Part shown: in pieces, positions 28,903 through 40,900 of the stretch
Numbering within the stretch: position 1 is the first letter of the stretch
How the letters are laid out: each line of letters starts with the position of its first letter
Assembly (NCBI GenBank): GCA_029204225.1
Contig: CM055106.1
Coordinates: 9,164,274-9,228,273 of the forward strand
Source of the DNA: Diphasiastrum complanatum
Taxonomy: Eukaryota > Streptophyta > Lycopodiopsida > Lycopodiales > Lycopodiaceae
Direction of reading: 5' to 3'
DNA: 64,000 bases
The notes under the pieces: model-generated
What the model was told of the DNA's origin: nothing
The model's input: the letters and a program-made list of their open reading frames with translations, nothing else
Database searches by the model: none
Position numbers and translations under genes: made by a program

Positions 28903-31900
28903 GTTTGGTATAAAACTGCAATGCAATGTTATTTCTTTAAGTCATTTTGAATGTTCAGCTTGTTACATCCTTCGGCGAGAACCTTGAATTTTGAAAGGCT
29001 TTAAACCACAGATTTCAGAGAGTAAGAAAAGGCTATGTTCTGAATTGAGTGAATGTAGAACATGCAAAATGAAAATTTTTATGATTATTCAAATGTATGA
29101 AAATGAAAAGACAAGTCCTTTACTCACCAGAAATTGACGAGACAAGGCAATCATCAATATTAAGGCAGTCGGACAAGTTTTCTAGATACACATTATAACG
29201 ATCGCCAAGTGAAGATCTATCAAGATCCTGTCGCATGCAACCAAAAGGATACTTGTGGAGCAAACCACCCAACCGTATCCTTTTGGAGCCAAACCACCCA
29301 ACCAATAGGAAACGGATAGTCAAATCCCTAACCTCTTTCACGGTGACTGAATGCAAGAGAGGAGAGGATCCTGGCCTTTGAAAACAGAAAACTGAATAAG
29401 GAGATGGGCGAGTTCTTACAAGAGATATAGACCACCCCAAAAGTTGATGAATATTTCCTTTAGGATCTCGAAGACCAATCCAAAAGCATTTGACCTCTTA
29501 TTCTTGCACCGGAAGCTGTCAATCACCGTGCACTAGCTCCGTAGGTCCAATTAGAGCATTTGGGCCCTCACAAGGTTATTGATCACATTACTGGCCTAGT
29601 GTAATAAATCCTAACACCACAGTAGGGCAAACACTAACTGATCCACCCAACCTTGCCTACTCCCTGATATAGAGTAAGCCCCTCCTAGCCCAGTGTGAGG
29701 ACTGGTAGCATGCAACTGCCAAGTGTCGGCCACGTGTCACTGACGTGGCCGACTGCATGTCGGGACTTTCCCTTTACTGTAAGCCAAGGCTTCTGTTTCA
29801 AGTTCATCGATGCCTCTCTCCGGGGGTTGATCAGGTCCCTGAGGAGTGGTCATTTTCAGAACTGAAAGAGAGGTACCTTAACTTCTGAAGAAGAAAAAGT
29901 CAGAAAGACTAATTTACAACTGTACGAGGGAAAGATGACTTAGCTGTTTCTGAGGACTGTACTTCCAAAGAAAATACGAAGAGGAACCCTCTCAGCTCTT
30001 TTATCCAAAATTTCAGACCTGTTGTCCCGGAAAATCCCAGTTTGAAGCTCCAAAATGGTACCAAATCTCCGGTTACTTGAGTAGAATAGCTGGCTTGCTA
30101 GCAGACTTGTGGCTCTGAAAAAACTTGAATAGAAGCCGAAAGAAGTGCAAAAAGATCTGAATTTCTTTGCTATCCTCCCTCGCTGATCTGTCAGCTTCTG
30201 AAATGGTTCCAAAAAATCAGATTTGAAGCCCAAATTCTGTTGAATTCTGAAATTTTTTAGGCAGCCTGCTCACTGATCTGTAGCAAGAGAGTCTAATGCT
30301 CAACTACCCAAAAAATCTCTGAAAAGAAGGGCAAAACTTCACCCTCTCTCTTCACTGTCCAGCGCTGGCCTTGCTGCTGGAATTCAGCTCAGAAGTCGCT
30401 CTTTTCCTCCGAAATTCCGATTTGAGGGCTACTGCTCCAGCGATGGATCTGCTCGCTGATCTCTGCTCTATATTCGCTCAAAATTCAGGGAATAGATCTC
30501 CAAAAACAGGGGTAAACAGCTGCCTCTCCAGCGATTTGTCTACCCAAGGAATTCTACTTCCTATTATCATGAATTCTCAGCAAGATTCAAGGACTTTCAA
30601 GCTGCTCCTACAACGAGTCTCCTCTTCTATGCTTTTCTGAAAATCTCTAAGATTTTTCCTATCTTCTGATAGCTTTCTCTACTGCTGCTACTAAGCTCCC
30701 AAAGATGGAGATGGCTCTGATACCAGTGTAATAAACTAACACCACAGTAGGGCAAACACTAACTGGTCCACCCAACCTTGCCTACTCCCTGATATAGAGT
30801 AAGCCCCTCCTTATTTGGCTTCCTAATTGGGTTTCGGTGTAGGCTTTAATCAAAGCTAACCTAATTTTCAAGAAGCTGTTTTTTTTGTGCAGAAAGACAG
30901 CCATTTATCCATTATCTTTTGGGCACTTTGGTTGCACATTGGAAGACATCTGGTGCTCCTATTTTCAGCTTATTGTTTGCTGCAAATTTTTGAGTAGATT
31001 TGGTTGTGGAAAGGCTCTCTTTCCTATCTACTACAAGCTGAAATTCTATTGGAGGTAATGGCTAAAGAATCAGAAGCTATCGGTTCTTTGTTTAGTGAAG
31101 ATCGGTTGGATGGCACAAACTACTCCTTGTGGAGTTACATGATGAAGAATCTTCTCATAGCGAAAGGGCTGTGGGATTTGGTCAATGGTGATGAGGAAAG
31201 GCCTCCTTCTTTGGCACCTTCTCGTGGATCATCATCATCAACATCATCTTCTACATCTTCGGAAGAACAAAAGAAGTGGGATAGAAGGGATGCACCAGCA
31301 CATTCTATGGTTGCTCTTGCTGTGAAAAGAGCTATCTTACCTCATATTAGGTCTTGTAATTCAAAAGTGCGTGGGATACACTTTATATTATGTATAGAGT
31401 CAAAAATCCAGCAAGAGTGGTGTATCTCAGAAATCAACTTTCTTTGTTGAAGATGCAAGAAGGGGATCAAGTGACCAATCACTTGACGAAGATCAAGGAT
31501 CTTCGTGAGGAGCTTCTCAATATTGATGAGATAATTGAGGATGCTCAATTTGTTTCCATTACTCTCAACTCATTACCTTCTTCTTAACTTCCATTTGTTT
31601 CATCTTTGAGTATCTCTCTTAGGGGACATCAACTCTCCTTTGATGAACCTGTTGGGCTGCTTCTTCAAGAGGAGCAAATGAGGCAAAATTTTGCGGGTGA
31701 CACTCAACTTTCTTCACGAAAGGCAAGGGCAAAGGCAAGTCTTTTGAGTGTTGACATTTTGACCTCCAATGAGTTGTTGCTCATCCTTGGAAGGAGGCTT
31801 CCAAGAAAGGGAAGTGTCATAATTGCTTGCAGTATGGGCACTTCATCAAGGATTGTAAGAAGAAGCTTGCGAAAGAGGAGAGTAAAGGAATTGATACTAG

Positions 31901-34900
31901 TGCTTCACTTGCTACTTTGGAGCAAGAGTTTGAAGCTAGTGGTGATCCCTTCAACCAAGACTATGCTTTTGTGTCTAATATTGCTTCTACTAGTACTTCT
32001 ACATCTATGAGGCATTCAGGTTCTGTTTTGCAAGTTGCTGATTTTCAGATGAATGGGTGATTGATAGTGGTGCTACTCGTCATATGACTTCTTGCAAAGA
32101 AGCATTCACTAAATTAGTGAAAGTGCAAAATGGAAGCAAGGTACAATGTGCAGATAATGCATCTTATTCTGTTCATGGAATTGGAATTGTAGCCATCATT
32201 CTGCCTAATGGTGAAGAAAAGTACATTAAGAATGTGCTTTATGTTCCGGGAATCAAGAAGAATCTTCTTTCGATTTCAACTATGTTGAAGCAAGGACTAG
32301 TTGTTGAGTTGAAAGAAGATAAGTGTCTTGTCAAGGATCCTAAAAGATCTCTCTTGATTATTGTTTCGGGAACAATGCATGCTGGCTTATTCATTATGGA
32401 TACCTATGAGCGACGAATTCCCTCTACATGTCTTGTTGCTTCTACATCACAATCATTGGAGTTGGCTAAATTGTGGCACACAAGGTTTGGACATCTCAAC
32501 TTTGCAAATTTGAAGAAGCTGAAGACATTTAATATGGTAGAAGATATTTCTACTATTGAGCAGCCGAAAGGGCATGTATGCGAGGGTTGCATCCTTGGAA
32601 AGTTTCAAAGGAAACCTTTTCCAATTGATGGAACTATAAGGGTTCTTCATAAATTTGATTTGGTTCATAGTGATGTTTGTGGTCCAATGAGGACCGAATC
32701 CATTGGAAAGTGCATCTATTTTGTGACTTTTATTGATAACTTTTCCCGTTTTACATGGATCTATCCTATGAAGTCTAAATCGGAAGTTTTTCAACATTTC
32801 AAAGCTTTTCTAGCAATGGTGGAAAATTAGTTTGGGCATTCTTTGAAGACCGTACGCACCAATTGAGGAGGGAAATACATCAAGAGTACGTTCGGTGCAT
32901 TTCTTCGAGAGAAGAGAATTCTACATCAAATGACATCTCCCTATACGCCTCAACAAAATGGTGTTGCCGAGCGAAAGAATCGCACACTTATGGAGATGGC
33001 CCATTGCATGCTCAAAGCAAAGGGGCTGCCTCACAGTTTTGGGCTGAAGCGGTTATAACGGCAGCATACATAAGCAATCGTTGTCCTACTAAAGCATTGA
33101 AAGTATTAACTCCTTACGAAGTTTGGTATGGGAAGAAGCCTTCAATCTCTCACTTTCGCATTTTTTGTTGTACGGCTTATGCTTTTGTTCCGGATAAACT
33201 TCGTACAAAGCTTGAAGATAAAGGAGTTAAATGCTTTTTTGTTGGCTATAGTAGTGAAAGCAAAGGACAGCCAAGTGCAGTGTCGAAAGATCTTGGACAA
33301 CAAATTGCAAGAAGAGACATGGCTGTTGGACAGCCTAAAACAGTCCCACGGTGGCTATTGTCGACTTTGCGGGACAGCAAAGTAAGTTCATTTTATCATG
33401 GAAAGACACGTGCCTCTACAAAATCAGTGGACTATGCTGATTTTTCAGATTTTGCTCTTACATCTCATGGAGATGTTGCGGAAGAACCTGTTTTTTATGA
33501 GCAGGCCAAGGGAGTAAAATGTTGGGAGGATGCGATGCAAGATGAGTATGACTCACTCATGAAGAACCAAATTTGGGTTCTTGTTGATCTTCCTCATGGG
33601 AAGAAGGCAATTGTTTCTAAATGGGTATACAAAATCAAGTATAAGGCAGATGGTACCATTGAAAGGTACAAGGCAAGGATTGTTGCCAAAGGCTATGCTC
33701 AGCAAAAGGGGATTGATTATGAGGAGACTTTTTCTCCTACTGCTCGGAAGACTACCGTGAGGGTAGTCACCTCTTTGGCTACCCATTTTGGTTGGCGTTT
33801 GCGGCAACTTGACATAAAGACAACATTCCTCGATGGTGATCTTAATGAGGAAGTGTACCTTCAACAACTTGCTGGTTTTTTGGTTGAAGGCCAAGAAGAT
33901 AAAGTTTGTCTTCTCAAGAAGGCACTTTATGGACTGAAGCAAGCCCCGAGGATGTGGTATCAAAAGATACATGCCTATTTTTGTATCGTGGGTTTACTAA
34001 TAGTCCTAGCGAATCTACTTTTTATGTCAAACATACTTCAAATTATATCATCATTATTTTGCTTTATGTTGATGATATTATTGTTACGGGAAGTAATGAG
34101 TAGCAGATTAATGCCTTAATTCTTGATCTTGGTACAGTTTTTGAAACCTCAGATTTAGGCCTATTGCACTTTTATGTTGGTCTTGAATTTGTACAAGAAG
34201 GGGCTGGAATTTTCATCTCTCAAGAACGCTACATTGGGCAGATTTTGAAGTGGTTCAAGATGGAAGATTGCAAGCCGGTTGCTACACCTATGGAGATAGG
34301 CCTGAAATTAAGTAGTCAAGGTGATGGTGAACCATTTAATACTACTTTATGTTTTCAAGCTATTGGCTGTCTCATTTACCTATGTAATTCAGGACCGGAC
34401 ATTTCTTATAGTGTCTCACTCATGAGTCAATTCATGCATGCCCCGATGACATCACATTGAAAAGCGTTGAAGAGGATCTTTCGATATCTTCAAGGAACAA
34501 GAAGTCATGGACTGATTTTTCCTGCTTGTGATGATGCATGTTTGGTTGGTTTTCGTGACTCGGATTGGGGTGGAGATCAAGACACTAGACGCTCTACAAG
34601 TGGACATTGCTTTTTCTATGGAAATTTGAATTTTTAATGAGGCAGAATATAGGGCGATATTTTTAACCACAACGGTGTGTTTATGGCTGAGAAGACTACT
34701 TGTTGACATGAAGTTTGGCGAGCCCTCAGCCACTCTTATCTTGAGTGATAGTCATAGTGCTATGGCCATTGCACGGAATCCTGTTTTTAATGCGAGGACG
34801 AAGCACATCGAGATCCATTATCACTTTGTTCGGGAGAGACTTCATGATGGTGACATTTTACTTGAGTATTGTCCTACAGAGGATAATATTGCGGATTGCA

Positions 34901-37900
34901 GACCTCTTAGTAAAGGCGTTGCCTAGAGTCAGATTTTAAGCTTTATGCAAAGCTTTAAATTTAATACCACGTGGTGGCTTTATTACATAGTGAAGATTTC
35001 AGTTTTTTTGCATTGTCATTTAAGGAGGGTGTTAGAAATAAATGACTATGCTAAAGTTAATCCGTAGGTTACTTTGACCCAAAAGGTCGAGATTTGTGTA
35101 ACCATGGGTATCTAGTTATTTAGGCCATGTTAAGTTTGTCTTAATTTGTGATGGACCGAATTTTGGTCATGTACTGACTCGTGGGTCCTTAGAGGTCTAA
35201 TTTGGTTTAGGGGCCCTATCTTGATTTTTGGGGGTGCCCTACATTCAGTAAGTAGGTAGAGTACATATTGGCTTATTGTGTCACATTTTTCAGTTTTGGC
35301 TAAGCATTGCTCTCCATTACTTGTGTTGTTTTTTCTCTCTCTCTTAGAGGAGGGCGCCCAACCTCTTCTCTCTTGTGTCTTTGGATATTGATTGATACCT
35401 AGATCTTGGTGCCTTGACTCTTGTTTTCCTACAGGTTCGAATCGACCAATTTGAATCGGTTCCCGTTTAAGAAAAATTTCAAATCGGCCCCGAAAATGAA
35501 AAAATGTTTGAATCGGCCGATTCGAACCTGAAATTGGCCGATTCGGACTGGTAGAATCGGCCGATTCGAATCGGTGCACAAAACATCGTTCCTTGTATGC
35601 ATAGTCCTAGACTTTTTTTGAATTCTAAGATATACTCAGTCATTAACTTTAAAATCTCTGGGAGATCTCTTAAGATCGGCATAGTGCTTAGCTTTGTTCT
35701 GATCATTACAGATACAATCACGTGCGACTTGCAACATTTTCGCAATTTTCTGGATCTAAATAGATTTCGTCTCCACATTTATCGGAGATCTAGGTTGAAA
35801 ACCGTACATTAGCATAAATGGACTATAACTTGTAGCAAAATGTTTTCTACTATTGTAACCAAACTCAATTAAAGGAATGTAGTCCTCCCACTGAGATTGC
35901 TTGTGAGACACATATGTTCTCAACATATCCTCCATAGTTTGATTAGTTCTCTCAGTTTGACCATCTGATTCAGGATGATCAGTAGAATTAAAACTAAGCG
36001 AGATTTCTAGCTTATGGATTACAGCTGACCAAAAGTAACCTGTAAACGTAGGATTTCTATTACTAACAATGTCATTTCACAGTCCGTAACGCCGAAATAA
36101 TTTTGCAACAAGGATCTGGGCTAAATCCGAAGGCTTTGCAGTTGACTTTACTGGTATAAACGTAGCTATCTCAGTTAACCTGTCCACTACAACCCAAATA
36201 GAATCATTTTGCCGTTGGGTTTTGGGATCCAACTACAAAATCCATAGATATGCTTTCCCATCGTTTTTGAGGAATATCTAAGGGATGTAATAGCCCTCTA
36301 GCCTTTAAGCGTTCCGCTTTGGCTAGCTGACAAGGTTTACATTTAACCACATAAGACTCGACAAATGGCTTGAGTTTTGGCCAATAAAACTCTCTTCTGA
36401 CCAAGTCCAAAGTCTTGTGTATACCTGGATGACCATCATAGAGTACGTCGTGACATTCATAAAGAATTCTCTTTTTTAACTCATCATCCCTTGGTACACA
36501 AACTTTCCCATTCCGAAATAGCAAACCACCTCGAATGGCGAACTATTCCACAATCTTTGGATGAGTTTTAATTTGATGATATCTGGTTCTGAGATCTATT
36601 TTTGTGAAGTATTTAAGGGATATTTATTCTTAATAGTTACCTTATTCAATCCCTTGTAGTCCACACACATCCGGAATCCCCCATCTTTCTTCGCTTTTAG
36701 AAGATCATGAGCACCCCCTAAAGTAACTTACTAGGCTGTATATGACCCATCAGATAATTTTCAATTTAATTTGTAATCTTTATCTCTTCTTTTTGAGAAA
36801 ATCGGTACAGTTGTCTAGAGATAGGGTGACTCCTTGGAATTAACTCAATTTTGTGGTCTATCGACTTGGAAGGTGGTATACCATGAGGTAATTAGCTGGA
36901 AAAACATCTTTAAATTCATCTATGATCTTATTCGTTTCTATTTGCTCATAATCTAAGTCCATTGAGTTAAGAATTTCAGACAATTCACTGCTACTTCGAT
37001 GCATTCCAGAAAAATCCAAAATGGGTTTGACAAACAAAGAATAAGCTTCATACTGTGAATAAAAAATTTCCATTATATTAGCCGTTGAAATTATCTCAGA
37101 TGGATGTACATATCTGTCTCCAAATAGTGTAACTACTTTATTCCCCTCCTAAAATGAGAGCACATGCTTCTCAAAATCAATATCAGGAGACTTATTAAAT
37201 AACCGTTCATACTCTAGAATAATGTCAGTACGTGCTAAATCTAAAACATGAAAATTAATTAACTCCCTGTAGTCTTCAATCCAAACTGGGAGCTTTGGAG
37301 CTCTGACATCCCAAGTCTCCAACTTTGCACCTGAAGCTAGATATACCTTATATTTATGATCACTGGTTTCAGTTTCCAGGTCGAGTTTCTGCACAAGACA
37401 AGAATCAATGAAATTATGAGTTGAACCACTATCCACCAATGTACTAACTTCATGTCCCTTAGCCGTGTGTGCCTTTAGACGAAATAATTTATTAGGCAAG
37501 AATGAAGTAGTACTGAATGAACATTCACACTCACAATTGATTTTATCAATTTCAATTTTAGATTTTCTTTACCTGGCATCTCAATGACTTGAGCTACGGG
37601 TGTCTTTCGCTCCAGATAGAACTTCATAACATGTCTAGGCTTGTTACAGACATAACACACATTCACCTTTTTAGCCTTCTTTCGAGACATCTGCTTCTTG
37701 TGCTTCTATTCCGTGCCATTTGATCAAGTTCGTCAAAATATTTGACTTGTTTTTTGTCACGAACTCGTTTTTTCCGCTTCTTCGGGTTGGGTACTGATGG
37801 ATTAGCCTGAAATTGCTTCCTTGGATGCCACCACCGTGGAATCATAAGCTTTCACGACTCGTACGATGTTCTCAAAAGTTTGAAGCACGTTTCGCGTACA

Positions 37901-40900
37901 TTCATTTTGATAATTTGCTGGCAGACCTAGGATAAGTTGCCAGAGGGCCAATTTTGAATCAAATGATGCAACTTCATTCCATAAATCCATCCACGACGAA
38001 GCGTTCTCTCGGAAGAACAGAACCACGCTCTCGATCTTTTATTATGTAGATTAAAATAACCAGTTCACTTGGTTAATCAATTATCTACAACCTCGGGCTT
38101 CTTCTCTTTCTTCTCCCCCGAATGTGGTTATGGCTGGCTCAAATTCGACGAAGACAAAGCTTTAACTTGATTCAACAACACTTCCATTTGCTGATTCCTC
38201 AAACTGTTCCAATTGTTCATTTCATTAAGTGTGGTACTTAATTGCTGGCAAATCTATAAATAGGTTGGCATTGGTACCGTTCCCTCTAGACTTGTGTGAT
38301 CCTTGGCCATTATTGATTACCTGAAACGAAAGATTGGCTTAATCAGTTGACAGATTCAAAATCTTCAACCAAAAGTGAAAAAATACTGGACCTTATTACC
38401 GGATGATTGCATCTCAACAAGGTCTTCCGCTATTTTAAGCTAATTCCATTCAATCAACAATTGGCAGATTTAGAACAATTTTGAACTTTGACTGGTCTTT
38501 CAAAAAATTACGTATCTGGGATTTTCGAACTCTGTTCAGTATGGACAAAAACTGTGGGAATCGATTACTAGCATCGATTTATTAGTTCCATAGTTGCCAT
38601 CCCATTTTGAACTGATTCTGAAACATCATGCATGCATCAGACATGACATGCAATGATTTATTCAAACATCAAATTTTTTTACATAAATTGCCTAACAACT
38701 GGGAAATCAGCTTTTTAAACTAGCTTTAATGGAAATTGTATTCATGCATGAAAATTCTCTCATCAAACTACTGTAACACACAAAAACATGTACCCAGACA
38801 CGCGAACTGATTTAAAAAAGTATTTTTAACACTGGGAATGCACACTACTGCTTTATATACTGACACACAATCAGAACATTTCGGAAATTTTGCAAATTTT
38901 CCATCATTTCCCTAACAAAGTTAGAAGTACATTCAAAGCATCTTAGAGAGCATTTGAAATGTCATCATCAAGCATTTCTATCTCTTGGATGTTCGTTAGC
39001 ATCTCTTCCTTGGTCTGTCTCACCTTACTCAACTTCATATTGCTTTATTTAGCAAATGGAGATTGTAATGAACTTACAGCATCTCTATGTGGTAGTTTAC
39101 TTCAATTTGTTACTTTTTTCAATGAATCCTAGATAACTGTTGTCTAGCTTCTCTTATAAGGAGAACTGCTGTTGTGTTGACCTTACACTCACAAGGTCGT
39201 CTCTTGTAGTTCTGGTGCCGCGTGTCGTTGGTCATGCGTGACTCCTGTGGAGGGAGATGACCCACCTGGACTATGTATATAGAGGTGGATCTCCATGAGC
39301 TTGGTATTCATTCTCTCCTGAAGAATGAAGAGCTCTCCCACTGGTGGTCAAGTCAGGACGAGTATCTAGGCCTCAGGATGTAGGTAGGTGAGGGTCGAGG
39401 GTAAGGCATGGTGGTATGGGACACCATGGCTTACTTGAGATCCGAGCTTGCTTGATGGTGGTCTGTAGCTCCAGTGCATGGGGGTGAGGTGGCAGTACCT
39501 CTATGGTTGAGTGGTAACGTAGCGTTCGTCACCTGTTTGTGCGTTAGCAATGACCGCCACAACGATGGGGATTCTAACATGTGGTATCAGAGCTACCGAT
39601 CATTGTGTATAAGGTGCAATCGCTCTAACTTACGTTTTTGGTTGGTTTAAGCTTATAGCTGATGGTTTTGAAGGCTTAGTTGATTTCATTGAATCGATCT
39701 GAACAACTTTGCTTTTTGGTTCGTCTCAATCCGAGGTCGTTTTGATTGAAAACGAACCACCTTTGCTAGCTATGGTGGTAGTAGTTGGTTTTTTTTGGAT
39801 TTTTGCGGTTTAAAAAATCTTTAAAAGCTGATTTCGCTTTCTGGCCTTATTTTGGGACTTGGAAGTCGAAAATTTTTTTGCATTCAGAGTTTTGCCTAAT
39901 GCAAAAGAAATTTTGAATTTTTTTTTTTCGCCGAGCACCTGCGCACGCGGGTCCGTACGGCCTTCTGACAACTTTTTGCTTTTGACACGGACAACAAGAA
40001 GCGCTGGCTGTAGGCGTACAGGCAGCCCACAGGCAGGAGGAAACAAACTCTTATGGGAGGAGGAAAAAAACTTTATTGGGATTGGAGATCACATCTAAGT
40101 ACTTTTTGCTTTGATGTGACTGCTAATGATTAAACAAAGTTTCAAGGTTTGCTAAACTTTGTAAAAAACCAAGAAGCAGGGCAGAGACAAGGTGGCGGAC
40201 ACTGGTTCCCAAGGCGGGAAAAAGCACGTCAAATTGGATCGCGCCGACTAGGACAAGGCGAGAACCAGCGGGTTGTGCTCTCCTGCATGGAGAAGGGGCA
40301 TCTTTCAAAAGATTGCCCAAAGAAAAAGCAAAGAAATCTGGCGGGCAACCTAAATCTTTTAAAGCACCAAGTAATTCTTGTATTTCTTTTGTTGGTTTAT
40401 CCTTTAAGGATGGCACTAGTTGCAAGAATTGTTGTTTTAATACAGCTGTTTTTGGCCCCCACGATCTCATTCTATGAATGGAATTGTAGGACGCCAAGCT
40501 GTGACTGTTCTTTTTGATGATGGTTCCACACATAACTTCATAAATGCTAAACTAGTGCAGAAGCTCAAGGCGGCTACCGCGCCAAGTAATCACTTGTACG
40601 TGGTGAAAATGGCGTCGGGGGAAGATCGGCAAGCTTGGGATCAGCTTGTTCCTCAGCTGCCGCTTCAGATCCAAGATTATGTTGAGCCGCTAGATTTTCA
40701 TATTATGAACTTGGATAGCGTAGACATAATCTTAGGAAAAGAATGGTTTTATTCTAGAAACGAGCCTTTAACAAAGGATTATGTGTCGCATAGTATTTCC
40801 TTTTTGCATAAGGGCTCGTTGGTTGAGCTAAAAGGCGATGTAAATAGGCCTTTTGATCCTTTGGTTTTTGCTTTAGAAGTTGTGGAATATTTGAAAGATT

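Larger units (their letters stand above)
31058..35433 (+). mobile_element. Decayed Ty1/copia element, 5' LTR missing
   Basis: The plus-strand copia has gag to RNase H in order and a 3' LTR at 35030-35433, preceded by the polypurine tract TTTAAGGAGGG. No matching LTR lies upstream of gag, and no PBS is seen before 31058, so its 5' end was lost, perhaps at the TRIM-like insertion. It lies in intron 1 in the sense orientation of the gene. Confidence 0.85.

Noticed and set aside
28908-28909. Alternative exon 1 donor TTG|GTATAA
   Set aside because: It would leave phase 1, but exon 2 requires phase 2; only the donor at 28903 keeps the frame.
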